Assembly (NCBI GenBank): GCA_003254905.1
Contig: QANU01099983.1
Span: 248,001 to 312,000 of the forward strand
DNA from: Nissolia schottii
Lineage: Eukaryota; Streptophyta; Magnoliopsida; Fabales; Fabaceae
DNA length: 64,000 nucleotides
Reading direction: 5' to 3'
Under the pieces are notes generated by a model that saw only the letters and a list, made by a program, of their open reading frames with translations, did no database searches and was not told where the DNA came from. Both the position numbers and the translations under genes were made by a program. Shown here piece after piece: positions 9,602 through 22,700 of this stretch; the first letter of the stretch is position 1, and each line of letters starts with the position of its first letter.

Positions 9602-12165
9602 TCATTTGCTACCCGATGACCCTAAGGATTTCCTGGATTTTTTGCTCATGGAGATCTTGTTGTAAACATGTTTGGTTCTGATTCCCAACAAAATGTCTAA
9701 GAAGAACCCAATAATACATGCTCCAGCCATGACTATGAAGACTAGCCTGTAGCAATGGCCTCCAACGCAGGTGTTGCCTCCTCCGGCGGTGGCAGTCGCC
9801 TCCATATCATAGAGTATGCCAGCGAGCAGGCCCGAGAAGAGGAAAGAGCCGAGCGGAAGGTTGAGGATGAGAATGTTGTAGATAAGGCCATAATATTTGA
9901 GTCCAAATAATTCAGAGGCTGTGGGGACTGTAATGGCGAGCCGGACTCCATAGCATATGCCGACAACTATAGAACCAATGTAAAGGGAACCAGGCATAGC
10001 TATGGCCAGGAGAAGGTAACCCACAGCCATCAGAATTTGAGATGCTGCCATCCAAAGAGGTCTAGGTGTTGCAGCTTTCCTATGAACAACAAATAATTGG
10101 AAAAAAGATACACAGTTAGTTCAAACTTGATGGAAAAAACAATACTAATCCAAACTTAAGTCATCATTCTTGCCTTGCCACAACACAGGAGAATCTAATA
10201 TCTTTTTTACCCTCCCCCTTAAGTTGTTAGGAAAGAATATACTTCATTTATTTCATAATAACTATCAAATTTTGACTTTTAGGTTCATCAATTATTATGA
10301 AAATATATTCTATAAAATATCCATGCATTGAACACCGATTCCCTAAACAACTAGGGAGTGAGGATACCTGACATTGCCAATTGCACTTAAAAAGGACATA
10401 ATTCAAAACATTTAACTATTCTGAATCTCACATTTCAAATAAAGTCAAGCAACCTTGGTACCTAATCTTCTACCTTCCAGGGAAAGTTATGGACCACATT
10501 ATCTTGAAGACCTTTATTTAAGAGAGAAAATGATCTTATGCCTTAAAAAGGCAGAATCCACAGATCTTTTCTAACAACAATTCAATGCCACAACAAAAAA
10601 GTCAATAATACATACATCAGAAACAGAAAGTGACTGAAAATGAATGCATAGATGATGTTAAGCAATGTATGCATCCCACCAAGTAAACCTGAAAGAACTA
10701 GTAGATATTTTTTATTTTTTTTTAATTATTTGGCAATAATAATTAAATTAAAGACATTTTCACATTCCGTAACGGTGTTATTTGTGAACTGAATTTTTTT
10801 GCTTTGACAAAAATGGCAAGTCAGAAAGGAGAGGTTGGAACAAGGAAAATTCTCATTCGGGTGGGGGGAAAGTACGGTTCAATTTACTTACTTGATGAAA
10901 TGCTCCGAAACCGAACCCGAAACGATGCGACCGAAAAAGCCCCAAATACTGGTCAAAGAGACGAAGATTGACACATCGGTGTACCCGAGAGCCAACCCGA
11001 TTTGACCCATATTGTTCTGAAACGCCATGCCGGTACCGACCCCGCACAGGAACGAAACGAACAAGATCCAGAAATCAACGCTCCTCAGCACCTCCGCTAT
11101 CGTGTGCTCGTCCCCCACCGCCGGCGCCGCCTTCACCACAACCACCGCCGTCTCCTCCTCCGCCGCAGCCGCAGCCACCGCAACCGCTTCGGGTTCAGAT
11201 TCAGTTTCCTGATTCTGAAGTAGCGGTTCGTTGACCCGCAGACCGGCCTGATCCTCGATGTCTTGAACCGGTTTGAACCGGGCGGAGAAGTAAGAGTGAA
11301 CCGGAACTCCCAGCGGCGAGGCCAACATCACGAGCAAGACGCCGGCGAAAACGCGGGAAACCAGGGTGCTAGGGTTCGGCATGAAACCGTAGGCTAAGAG
11401 GTAAACAGCGACGACGACGGCGACGACGTTGAAGACGCCGAAGTACTTGATCTCTTCGGAGTCGTCGTCGGCGGACTTCTCCGGGGGGACCTCGCGGAGG
11501 AAGAAGATGCCGAAGAGGCAGACGGCGAGGGGAACGAGCGAGAGCATGAGGAGGAAGGAAGCAGGATCGTCGGCGAAGAGAGCGGAGCAGATGTTGGTGA
11601 AGATCGCGGTGCTCAGGCCGACGAAGCCTTTGAGAATGCCGGAGACAGGACCCCTGTTTCGCCGGAAGTTGCGGATGCAGGTGACGAGCACAGCGGTGTT
11701 CATCCACGTGGTGCTGTTCCCTCCCATGCACAGAAACACGCACATCTGCATTTGCAAAGTGAAATGGAACGAATTCAATGAAGGAATCGATGAGTTGGTG
11801 AAAAGAAAGAATTGTGGTACCTGCCAGTAAGGGAGGGGTTGGATTTTCTGGCTGACGACGAGCCACTGGACGCCGTAGCCGAGGAGGCCTTCGAGGGAGC
11901 CGATGAGGAGGATGGACCAGGTAGGGAGGCGGTCGGAGGCGAGGCCGGCGAGGAGGCCGAACGCCTTGCCGACGTCCTTGGCGACGGAGAGGGAGTTGAG
12001 CTCAACCTGAGTGAGGTGCATGAGGGACTTGAGGGCGTCGGAGTAGTTGGAGAAGGTGTAATTGTTGCCGGAGATGGCCTGGATCCAGACTGCCGCCACG
12101 AAGCCCAGCCATTTGCTGGCGCTGGAACAATGGGAGGCGGAGGATAAGAAAGAAGATGTGCCCAT
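9602..12165 (-). CDS. nodulin-like / major facilitator superfamily transporter
   Basis: Three exons in coding order: 11821-12165, 10892-11745 and 9602-10079, giving 558 residues. The N-terminal half (ASKWLGFVAAVWIQAISGNN onward) is the plant nodulin-like domain, with QMCVFLCMGGNSTTWMNT and CIRNFRRNRGPVSGILKG as its best conserved blocks. The C-terminal half is MFS-like (DFWILFVSFLCGVGTGMAF, GRIVSGSVSEHFIKKAATPR, ending in a basic tail). About 12 hydrophobic segments are visible, split by a long Ala/Glu-rich cytoplasmic loop. The substrate is unknown; distant relatives move organic acids or nitrate, so none should be assumed. The 75-base first intron has no stop and a length divisible by three, so unspliced RNA would still be translated. 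The coding sequence is GC-rich, unlike its introns and flanks. Confidence 0.9.
11746..11820 (-). other. 75-base intron without stop (exitron-like)
   Basis: The first intron of the MFS gene has a donor CAG|GTACCA and an acceptor ATGCAG|ATGTGC. Its length is a multiple of three with no stop in the host frame; retention would add 25 residues between PYWQ and MCVFLCMGG. Family alignment (PYWQ joined to MCVFLCMGG) supports splicing as the normal form. Confidence 0.75.
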
Positions 12166-12969
12166 CAGTAACTGATTGTCTGCTTCCTCTTTTCTCTTTT
12201 TCGAATGCTTTGCTGAATATGAATCTCTAGTCGCTACTTTAATGGACTCTGATCACTCATGAATGCTGATAAAAACAATGCTCCCTTGCACAAGTGGTAG
12301 TGGAATTTTTTCCTTTTTTTATTTTCGTACATGCAATATAGTTATGTTCTTTAATCCTCCAATCTAAACTCATATCTCATTCACATACACAAAATAATAC
12401 AAATACACTTCCCCAACTAAAAATAGAGTATGGTCATTGTCGGTTTTTGCTAAAAATAAAAAATATTTCTAATGACATTACTGGTCCAATTTAATTTTGA
12501 AAAGGTTTTATGACTTTTAAAAAAAATAATTTCATGAATATTTTTTAAAAATATTTACTTTCATAAATAAGAATTTTTTAAATAATTATTTTCATATATA
12601 AGAAAATAACTAGCTTTATAAATATTTAAAAGAAAATACTAACTTTCACTTTTTAAAATTTCATAAAACATTCATAAAATAAATAATTTTTAAAAATAAT
12701 TATGTGGTTTGAAAATAAGCCGTAAAAAAAAATCACTCACCTAAGCTGAAAACTCCTACTCCTACACTCAAAAAATGAGAGGGAGAAAAGAATAAAAAAA
12801 AGCTAGAACAAATAGTCTTACAAACGTAAACCCTTTTAAGTTATTAACTAAAATAATAAATTTAAACAATAACAAAAAACTTTTATATATAAGGGAGCAT
12901 GAAATCTTTCACTAGTAATGTATTTGATGTGAGACTTTATTTTGATGCCGCTGTAACACTCCGTCAATG

Positions 12970-13003
12970 TTGCAACGTGCCATGACTCGTCATGCCGTTG
13001 CAA
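12970..13003. repeat. short near-perfect hairpin
   Basis: TTGCAACGTGCCATGAC is followed after two bases by GTCATGCCGTTGCAA, forming a 15-17 bp stem with two single-base bulges. It is GC-richer than its surroundings. No longer inverted repeat surrounds it. Confidence 0.6.
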
Positions 13004-13255
13004 TGCATTGGCTTTCCCCATTTTATTTTTTCACCTAGAGAGTTGACCTATAACAAATTGAATTCTTTTTATCTACAAAATTGATTTTAATCAGTCAGGG
13101 AAAGAAACCTCTGAACAATCTATTATTATTTTGTTGTTTGTAATATTATTTTTAAATATTATAAATTAAAACTAATAAATATTAATGTTTATGAAACACA
13201 CATTATATATATTTGGGAAACCCGCAAGAATTTCTTATCAAGCTAGACCTTTATA

Positions 13256-13450
13256 CTATCGTGATTCATGAACAGGGTTTTGTGTGGGGCCTGGATTGAA
13301 GGCCGTAGTACCTGTTGGTTGTTGCTTTTGGGGCGGCTGAAATTTTGATATTTGTTGACCGTACACCTTGACGAAGAAGAGTCGGTGTGCTAGGTGGGAC
13401 CTAATACCTTCTCCTCCACTTGATAACTCGATAATCAGACACACATTCAT
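13256..13450 (-). CDS. small ORF, possible peptide gene (weak)
   Basis: A 64-residue ORF ends in FNPGPTQNPVHESR, faintly recalling the C-terminal Pro/Gly/His box of CLE-type signalling peptides (PxGPxNPxH). The N-terminus is only weakly hydrophobic and not a clear signal peptide. An upstream in-frame stop leaves no better start. I do not recognise a homologue. It could equally be chance or an exon of something else. Confidence 0.18.
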   Translation of the reverse strand: MNVCLIIELSSGGEGIRSHLAHRLFFVKVYGQQISKFQPPQKQQPTGTTAFNPGPTQNPVHESR

Positions 13451-14871
13451 GGTCTTTTTTATTCCAAGAAGAAAAACTTAAAACCAATCGCTGCAGCAAA
13501 GACTTACATTATCTTATTATAAATTTATTTATACATATCTCTTTCGTCTTTTCATATTTTTAATTTTTTATTACAGTAGTCCACATAAATTAAAAGCATA
13601 CATACTTGTAAGAAAGGTTAATTTTCCAATCAAAATTACAATGAGTCAGCTGAATTTTGGCTCGATTTGCTTCCAAGGTTGAAGGCATCACGTGGTAGTG
13701 AAACATAAGAGAAACGAATAGCATCTAAGCAAAGGCAGGAGAAGGCTACAAGTAAGGCAGACAGTTGCTGAAGAGTGAAGAGAATAGAATTTGCTTCTTA
13801 CGGAGAAACTAATGGCAGGATAAAGACTTCACCAATTGGGACCATATGTTACATAACAGAAATTTTTGTATAGATATAATTTCAATATCATATTTATATA
13901 CATTCATATAGTAAAAGTATAATTGGTTCATAGTTTCAGCAATTTCATTATGAGTATGCAAAAACATGAAGCATGAGAATCATGTTTATGAAAAAAAATC
14001 CATTACATTTATAATTAGAAACATCATGCTACAATAATGTTAATGACAAATATTTTTTTGATGATTCAATTAATAATGTGTGGAGCCCATTAGAGTGGAT
14101 CCCACACCTTTGCAAGTGTCCAAAAATGTTTGTCATAATAACATTGTTTCGCCGCGCTATGTTGCGTGCGGCCGTATTTTACACAGTACACCGGTTTTGA
14201 AGATTGCCGCCATTGCACTAACAAAATTGAAGATGGGGGTATGTGACAAAATGCAGCTTCAAATTTGTTCAATGTGTGATTAAGATCTGGTGGTCGTAAA
14301 AGTTGTTCCCCTTTAAAATAGAGAAAACAAATAAAGTCCCACCAACTGAGTGCAAGTTTCATGGTGCCATCGTGCTAAGGCAACTTTAGGGCCCTACACA
14401 GTACAAGTTAAGAGGGGTTGTTGAATCACGTGTTCTAATTTTTTTCAAATGGGCAAATTAATTATTATATTACTATCAAAATTCAAAAGTTACGAAATCT
14501 TTTGTTTTGTTTTGTTTTTTTTTTTTTTTTGGGTCAACGAATCTCCCCCCTTTAGCCACAATTAAGATCTGCACCTTCATGTTAATGAAGCTATTCTAAT
14601 TTATAAAATTCAGAATGGTAGGGCCAAATTGTTTGAATAGTGAAGGTCAGTGGAGCTTGTTTGTAGTCTATGCCAAGCCAATGGATGTGTTGGCTTTCTT
14701 GTTTTTTTTGGATCTGAGCTTTCCTCTGTTTTTAAAAAGGGAGGGTTCTGTTGTAGTTTCGGATTTTATTGTCTGAATTTTAAATAGAAAACTTGAGTGA
14801 TATTCAGACAAAATATATCTCACTTATTCATTCAAAATACAGCACATATCTCATTATTTTAAGGTAGTATT

Positions 14872-15139
14872 TGATTATGTCTTGGAATAAAAATGATGAA
14901 GATAAGAGGAACGCATCTCTCACATTTTATATTTTTAGATATATAAAAATTAATTTAAAAATTATTCTCAAAACATGTTAAATGTTTAATTTTTTTTAAA
15001 AGAATATATAAATTAACTTAAAAATTATCATAAAGTAGAAATCATTTTAAATTTTTTTACCCCTCTCCTCTTCTCTAAATATATTTTGTTTTTAACATCT
15101 TTGTCTCGTATGTCTCAAAATACAAACCAAACATTACTT
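14872..15139. mobile_element. candidate Tourist-like MITE, diverged
   Basis: Left end TAGTATTTGATT and, inverted from the right end, TAATGTTTGGTT pair along about 12 bases; the interior is AT-rich. Flanking TTAA and CTTA could be remnants of a TTA target duplication. The match is imperfect. Confidence 0.35.
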
Positions 15140-15652
15140 AGGACAAAAGTTATGGCATCCTAAACATTTTCCATTAACCAAATAACAACAAATACAAAAT
15201 GACCCCATGGCGTGCTATTTCTTCCATCCAGTTGTATTTTGTCTCATACGAACTATTAGGGTAATTAAGTTACAATTACACCTATTAATTATATTTAACT
15301 AACTACTCATTAATTATATGCCAACTTGGCCAACTGTTTGAAGCTGCATTAGTTAATCTGCGCAACTTGAAGAAAATATAGAATCAAAAAGGAAATTCAA
15401 AGAAGAAATATATTAATGTAAAAAAAATATATATATATATACGTAGACTTCTTCAATCGAAGGTCATTTTCAAAAGTCTCTAATGTGATTAGCAAGTTGA
15501 TTTTTTAAACAGTGAAGGAAGGCATGAAGATTCACTGATTCACATATATACACTTGGGAAGAGAACGCAGGTGCAGATAATCTTGTCTAATACGCCTACA
15601 TCTAACCATTTTTAATCATACTTCTTTGTGCATTGCAGTAGCGTTAATAATT

Positions 15653-15712
15653 AGTTAATAATTATTATTAAATAATAATAATAGTTAATAATTATTATTA
15701 AATAATTAGCTA
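15653..15712. repeat. 30-bp AT tandem repeat, two units
   Basis: The unit AGTTAATAATTATTATTAAA recurs at a spacing of 30 bases within a long AAT/TTA-rich tract. Confidence 0.6.
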
Positions 15713-16989
15713 ATAAAATATAAATAATCAATAATAGTATTAGTAATAATAAATCAATAATTAATATAAAACAATTAATAATTATACTTATTAATTAATA
15801 ATAATAAATAAATAATATTAATAATTTTTTTGAGAAATGAAAAAATAACTATTGATTATACATAAAATATATTTAAATATGAGTTTAATACGTGTTATAT
15901 TCATTTTTTTGTCATTTGTTAGAGGTATTTTTAAAAACACATAAATGATTCTTTCTTTAATATATTTCACAAATCACAAACCCCTAAATAATCAATTACA
16001 CTGACGTAGAATGAGCGACATCCAACCTCTCTCAAATTAGGTCCTTAGTTCAAATCTCTGACCGGTGGATAATATTATATGCTTACCATCGGCTTAGTCT
16101 ATAATTGTATAAAACTTTTACACAAAAAATTAACCTCATATCAAGTTGACGCTATCCTTTATGCCTTGGGAGTTATGGTAGGCCCAATGTGTAAATTACA
16201 ATCTTTTGAGGCTTGAAAAATGAATTTATTGAAGGAAAAAAAAGCCAGTATTTCACATCCGATACAAAAAATAAAATAATATATTATTCAATCACTTCAG
16301 TTTAACATGAAAAATACATAATCAGAAAAGGGAAACCAAAGCCATAGAAAAAACCAAAAAAACAGCTGTATAGTGTACGGGTAAGGCGGTAGAAGACAAC
16401 GGCTGTGATAATAACATGTCCTGTGTGATCTGTAACGTGTGGGCCGTCGTAACGATAAGCAGTCAACATTGGCTTTGGATTCTCTCTTTGATTGAATTGA
16501 TGGCATTGGCAGCCACTTTCTATTATTTGCCTTATAATCTTTTTTGTGTGATTGATAGGATCGCGTGCCTATTAGATTATTAACACTGAGACGTACGGGA
16601 CACTTTGTTTTTGTCACCCATCTAACAACCACTCATTTATCATTCTAATGTTTCTCAGGAGCTATCACTTGTTACCGTAGCTTCAGCATTATTTAAATTC
16701 ATTTATCATAAAATGTCATATTAATTTATTAATTATTTATTATTAAATGAAATTTTGATAAATATAAATTTTATTAAAATTTTTATCTAATAATAAATAA
16801 GTACTGAGTTAGCCTGATATCTTAATATAAATAAATATAAGTATATTTTCTCTAGCTTGATTATTATAAGTTCACGTTATGATTTTATTAGAGTGCTCAT
16901 GCTTATGCTGATCGGGTTAATTTTTAACAATTATCTTTTAATAAAATAATTTTGATGTTCTTTGCCATTAAATTTGGTTTAAAGTTTTA

Positions 16990-17427
16990 GGTTTGATTTG
17001 GTAATAATATGACTTTTTGAAAGCCGTGGTGCTTTCTAACTTTTACAAAAAATTCAAAAAATTACAGTGGTATTATTTGATAAAAGAATGAGAAAATATT
17101 TGTTAATAAGTAGAAGTTATAAGAGTAGTTTCTGGTAAATATATTTAAATATGTTATTTATATATAAAATTATCATAATATGCATAAATATTAAATAGGA
17201 TAATAATGATTATTAAAATTTAAAGATATATTATAATATTTTAACATTTTTAGAACACATGTCAGTTCTAAAATGTTATTATTGAGAGCTCTCAAAAGTA
17301 TTTTTTAACTTTTAAAAGTCAACAACAAAAACATATATATATTTTTGTTTACTAAACACAAAAAATTGACTTATATTTTCTTTAGAGTAGAAACACTCTT
17401 TAAAAAAAAATTTGATCAAACCAAACC
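16990..17427. mobile_element. Tourist-like (PIF/Harbinger) MITE, 438 bp
   Basis: The left end GGTTTGATTTGG and, inverted, the right end GGTTTGGTTTGA are terminal inverted repeats. TTA flanks both ends (16987-16989 and 17428-17430), the target duplication of PIF/Harbinger elements. The interior is AT-rich and codes for nothing. Confidence 0.65.
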
Positions 17428-17997
17428 TTAAATTAATTAAACGAGATTAACTCCACTAAAAATTAATTCATGGAAAAGAAATAACTCAATATAAAAACTG
17501 TCTAAATCATTTATCTAGCTTGATAAAATTTGTGAAAAGGGTTATATATTCTTAACAAATATTTCCTAAGTATCCTTCTTAGAAATCTAAGAATGACGTT
17601 TGATGATAAAATAATTTTCCTTCTTTTGCCCACAAAAATTTACTAAGCGTCATTCTTATGCTTGTTAGAAAAACAAGTAGACATATTTGTATTGATATTA
17701 CTCAAAATTTATTTACTTCAATGGCCTAAGTGAAATCTCGGATGAGTGTGTTTATATTGTAAATCGACTTGGTGCTGATGTCAAATGTGGACAAGTAGAT
17801 TTTCTATATGTGTATAATGTTTGTATGTATTCTGGACAAAGGCGTCAGCAAATTAAAGCTTGTTGTTTTACGTGTGTACTGTGCACTATTTATACATATC
17901 CATAGGAATATTTCGCGAATAAACCCTTCTTGCAAGTTGCAACCTTACTATGGCTTGCAACAACCTTTTTATATGGTCACAACGTTAATATATCAAA

Positions 17998-18146
17998 TTT
18001 GAGTACACATTACATAATAAAAAGTGAATTTTATCACTTTTATTATAAGTTTTATTAAGTATTTTTGAATCTCACATGATAAAATTTGTTTTTATTGTGT
18101 ATTGTATTTAAATACGATGTGTTAGAATCGTAATCATGTACTTGCT
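17998..18146. mobile_element. MITE, family A copy 2 (inverted relative to copy 1)
   Basis: This copy matches the reverse complement of the copy near 8.1 kb: inner blocks AATAAAAAGTGAATTTTATC and AAGTATTTTTGAATCTCACA, then TTTATTGTGTATTG, and the end box ACGATGTGTTAGAATCGT. It is more diverged, especially at its left end. Confidence 0.55.
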
Positions 18147-19435
18147 TGCTCAATTGGATGAGATAAGGTTGATGAGGAACATAATTTATCATTGGTTAAC
18201 GCCTAAAAAAAGAAGAAAAAATGGAAACACATTAATGAAGTTATAATTGATGAAAATCAGTTGCTTGGTCTATCAAGACAAGCTAGCTATTGCTGTCAAG
18301 TAAGTAGTAATTTAATTTATGTCGCATCTTGGCGCAGCTCCTGAATAAAGTTGCCTAGTGAATATTGCGTCTACTTTTTCAAGGTTCATTCTTGCAATGA
18401 TGACGATAATGATAATAATGATAAACAAAACTGCTTGCTTAATAAGGTGATGGACAAGCAACAATGAGTATTAATTTTGATTTATGCCTGTAAAATTCTT
18501 TTTCAGTTTTCACCGCTGTAGAATTATCAAGTGTTTTTTTTAGTCAGAAACGTCTTAAATCTTAATGTACAAAAAATATTATTTTATTAGTGGAGGAAAA
18601 ATTTAACTATTTTTATCTATGAATCAATATTTAATGAGATAATGCATCATAATTTTGTTTAAAGACATTCATGCCCTATGATGGGCTATCGAAGCTCCGA
18701 AGAGCTACAAAAATACAAAATTAATGTGGGGATGCGGTAGGTAGAGAGGGGTCCGGCATAGGAACGGTGGATGTTCCCTTTTTCTTTTCCTATCAACTAT
18801 TTGTATTTGATTGATGGATCCCTCATCTGATCGCGATTAATTTTTGTTTAAGGCTTAAAGATTCTCAAAGTAGATATATATATTTTTTCAATAAAAATTT
18901 TTTTATACCCATCATTACGAATAATTTTTTTTACCAAATACTTAAAAAAATTTGCTAATCTTTTCCTATTAACTATGTAGTGTACATTAATAACAATAGT
19001 ATCTAAACTTATGATTTCATATAGATTACTCAAGTGAGTGATCACTAAACCCCTCTCAGTGAATGACTATTTTTTTATGATATATATAGCCTTGATAGGT
19101 TTAGTTTTGATTCAATAAAGACAATGAAAAATCTTAATACATCTTATTTTCCCACAATTTAAGTCGTGCATAATCAATCAATACGCAATAAATTGCATAA
19201 GCAATTTTAGTATTAAAAAAAATCAATCAGATATGGACGAAAAATGGTAATGAATAGTTCAAAGGCATGTATTGAATGTTTTGTACGTTATTAATATATT
19301 AAATATTTAATCATTTTTTGAGTCCCAATTAAATATTTGATCTAACTAAAATATATTAAAATTATATCAATTAACATAAAATATGTTTTAAGAAATACAC
19401 CATTAATTAATTAGTGCTTAATAATTTACTCAACT

Positions 19436-19727
19436 TGTTAATTCTCTTATGTGAGAATGCAGCAGCCATTGAAGAATGAGAGAATGAATGAGATGAAACT
19501 TGAGAGAGAGATGAGATGATGAAGTGATGAACCAGAAAATATGAACCAGGAAAGAAAGAAAATGAATATGAACTTCTGCACTTGCATTCTGATTCATAGA
19601 ATGCAGAATCAGTGAAATGAACTATATATACATCAAGCCTACATGCTTTTGATTACAATGTGATAACTCCTTAATTAACAAACTTCTCAACTAACTTAAC
19701 AAACTTACAACAATCAACCAACTAACA
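19436..19727 (-). repeat. 3' LTR of the copia element
   Basis: On the minus strand it starts TGTTAGTTGGTTG and ends GAGAATTAACA, giving the usual TG...CA ends over 292 bases. It includes a TATATATAG promoter-like box. No second copy is found next to the 23.05 kb end. Confidence 0.65.
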
Positions 19728-19738
19728 TAACCAACTAT

Positions 19739-19756
19739 CCTTTTTTTTCTTTTCTG
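19739..19756 (-). other. polypurine tract of the copia element
   Basis: Minus strand reads CAGAAAAGAAAAAAAAGG, just inside the LTR, as expected for plus-strand priming. About 11 bases separate it from the TG end, so the LTR border may be slightly off. Confidence 0.6.
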
Positions 19757-22700
19757 ATTGTGATACCCCAAAAACTTGACCGTAGATATCTTGGAGACCA
19801 AGTTTTCCCATCAATCGTGAGAAAGGATCAGGTTGAAGAGGTTTAGTGAGGATACCTGTTGTTTGTTCATGAGTGGAAACAAGTAGAAGATGAAGCAAAC
19901 CAGAGTTGATTTTGTCACGGATGCTATGACAATCCATGTCAATATTTTTTGTTCTTTCATGGAAAACAGGATTGCTAGCTATGTATACAGCAGACTTGCT
20001 GTCACAAAACAATGGAATTGGTTGCGTTAAAGGCTGATTGAGATCATGAAGTAGGTAAGAAGCCATTGAGCTTCACATCCAACAGCAGCCAACCATGGCC
20101 CTATACTCTGCTTCTGAAGAGCTACGAGACACAATAGCTTGTTTCTTGCTTTTCCATGAAACAATTGCATCACCAATGAAGAAACAAAAACCAGAAATAA
20201 ATCGTTGAGTGTCTATGCAAGAACCCCAATCCGCAACAGAAAAACCACTTAATTTCTGATTAGAAATTGCAGGAAAGAATAGACCTAGAGCAGGGGACTT
20301 CTTTAGGTATCTGAGCAATTTCATTACAGCTTGCTAGTGTTCAATCATTGGATTATAAATGAATTGACTTAGTCGATTGACAGCAAAGGCCAAATCAGGC
20401 CCGGTACTAGTGAGGTAAATTAACCTCCAAATCGACCTGCGAAAGCTTATAGGATCAGCCAAAAGAGTTGTACCTTGTTTCTGAAGTTTAGTGTTGTAAT
20501 CAAATAGTGTTGCAGCAGGGTTGGATGCTAATAAACCAGCATCCTGAAGGAGTTCTAAGGCATATTTCCGCTGAAATAAAGCAATCCTTTTTGAGCTTCG
20601 AGCAAGTTCCATGGCTAAGAAGTACTTTGCATCCCCCAAATCCTTGATAGTAAATTTAGTGTGTAAAGAATTTATGATGGAATGAATTTCAGCAAGATTA
20701 TTTCTAGTGAGGAAAAGATCATCAACATAAACTAGTACAACAGTGAATGAAGAACCATTAGCTTTGGCAAAGAGGGAATACCTGCTTTAGACTGAACATG
20801 GCTAGCATTCAGTGAAAATTCAGTTAGCTTAAAATTCCATTGGCGGCTAGCTTGCTTGAGGCCATAAAGGGATTTAACAAGCTTGCATACCTTGTTTGAC
20901 TTGGATTCAGTTGTATAACCAGGAGGAATTTGCATATACATTTTCTCATGAAGATCACCATGAAGGAAGGTTGTATTGACATCTAATTGCTTAAGAAACC
21001 AATTATTGGTAGCATCTAGAGCAAGAACAACACGAATGGTAGTCATATTAGCTATAGGACTAAATGTCTCTAAGTAATCTAAGCCTTCAGTTTGATTATA
21101 CCCTTTAGCAACAAGCCTTGTTTATGCCTTTCAATGCTGTCATCAGATTTATACTTGATTTTAAGCACCCATTTGCATCCAATAGCCCTATTTCCAGGAG
21201 GCAAATCAGTAAGGATCCAGGCGCCATTGTCTTTGAGATATTGCAATTCACTTTGAATAGCTTGCTTCCAACAAACATGAATCACTGTAGCCTTATAATT
21301 AGTAGGTTTTGTATTGGATGAGATGGCTAGGGAAATTTTGTTGTAGGATGGGGAGAGGTTGTTATAGTTAATAACATGAGAAATAGGATAAGGAATATTT
21401 GAAGATGATGATATATTTGAGGTGCTGGATAAGTTTCAATGATGGTCCTTTAGGTGAAAGGATTTTTTTCCCTAGAAGATCTCCTTAAGGGAATAATGGG
21501 AGCAGAAACAACATGAGCACTGGAATCAGAACTTGTAGTACTGAGAGGGATATTGGTTAAGTTTGGCATATCAAATGATGCATGAATCAGTGGAGTTGAA
21601 GTATGAATTGAAGGTGCAGGAACTGAATTAGTTCTCAGCTTATCTGCACTAGTTATTTGTGCAGAATTTGAAAATTTTGGAGGATTGAAATCATGAAAGA
21701 ATTGATAATTTATGATAGAGGAATTAGGATTAGCAATAGAACTAGAAGTAGAACAATCAGATGCAGAGTTGTTCTGTAATTTATAGGGAAATATGGTTTC
21801 ATAAAATTTCACATGTCTAGAAATGAAGATTTCGCTAGAAGCCAAATCATAAAGCATATAACCTTTTGCGCCATTTTTAAAACCTAGAAAAACACATTGC
21901 CTAGCCTTGCTGTCCAACTGCTTTCTCCCAGCAGAAAGGGTTGTAGCATAACATAAAGAGCCAAAAACTCTCAAAGTTGACAAGTCAGGTTTGTTTTTGT
22001 GCAACACAGCATAAGGGATTTGATTGGAAAGTTTTGAACTAGGCAATCTATTTAAGTGGAATGTAGCATGGCCAACTACAAAATTTCAAAAGCAAGTTGG
22101 AATTTCACATTGAAACATCAAAGTTCTAGCAATTGCAAGAATACTTTGATGCTTTCTTTCAACTATAGCATTTTGTTGAGGTGTTTCTACACATATGATT
22201 TGATGAATTATGCCAGTTTTGTTGAAAAAATATGCATAAACTCTTGGCCATTGTCACTTCTTATGATTTTAACTAAAATATTGTATTGAGTTTGAACCAT
22301 TTTGACAAAATTCTGAAGTAATAGAGCAGTCTCAGATTTCAGTTTCATGCAAAAAATTCAAGTGTATCTAGATTTATCATCTACAATAGTAAGAAAGTAT
22401 TTATGGCTAAGCATTGATGGAAAGGAAATGGGTCCCCAAATATCAACATGTAAAAGCTCAAAACAACTATTCGAAATGGAAGAACTCATAGGAAAAAGTT
22501 TCTTTTTCATTTTGCCAAAATGGCATGCTGCATAGTGTTTGTGTAATAAGGAACAATTTACATCAAGAAATTCCTTTTCTAGTAGATACAACATATTAAA
22601 AGATGGATGGCCTAGTCTCATGCCAAATGTCAGCCTTATTGATAAATTAAGGAATATTACAAGAAATAACTAGTGCTGATGTAGAACTAACTCCATAAGA

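Larger units (their letters stand above)
12166..19435. other. large AT-rich intergenic region with MITEs
   Basis: More than 7 kb without a convincing gene. It holds an AT-rich low-complexity stretch (12480-12900), a short perfect-looking hairpin (12970-13003), a candidate small ORF (13256-13450), and MITEs at about 14872-15139, 16990-17427 and 17998-18146. There are also AT tandem repeats at 15653-15712 and a (TA)n run at about 15427-15441. The minus ORF at 16297-16632 shows no domain and probably is chance. Confidence 0.55.

Noticed and set aside
15990..16140. Possible SINE (GTTCAAATCTCTGACCGG)
   Set aside because: A single B-box-like phrase without A box, tail or duplication.
16297..16632. 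111-residue minus-strand ORF
   Set aside because: No domain, signal peptide or splice context; composition fits chance.
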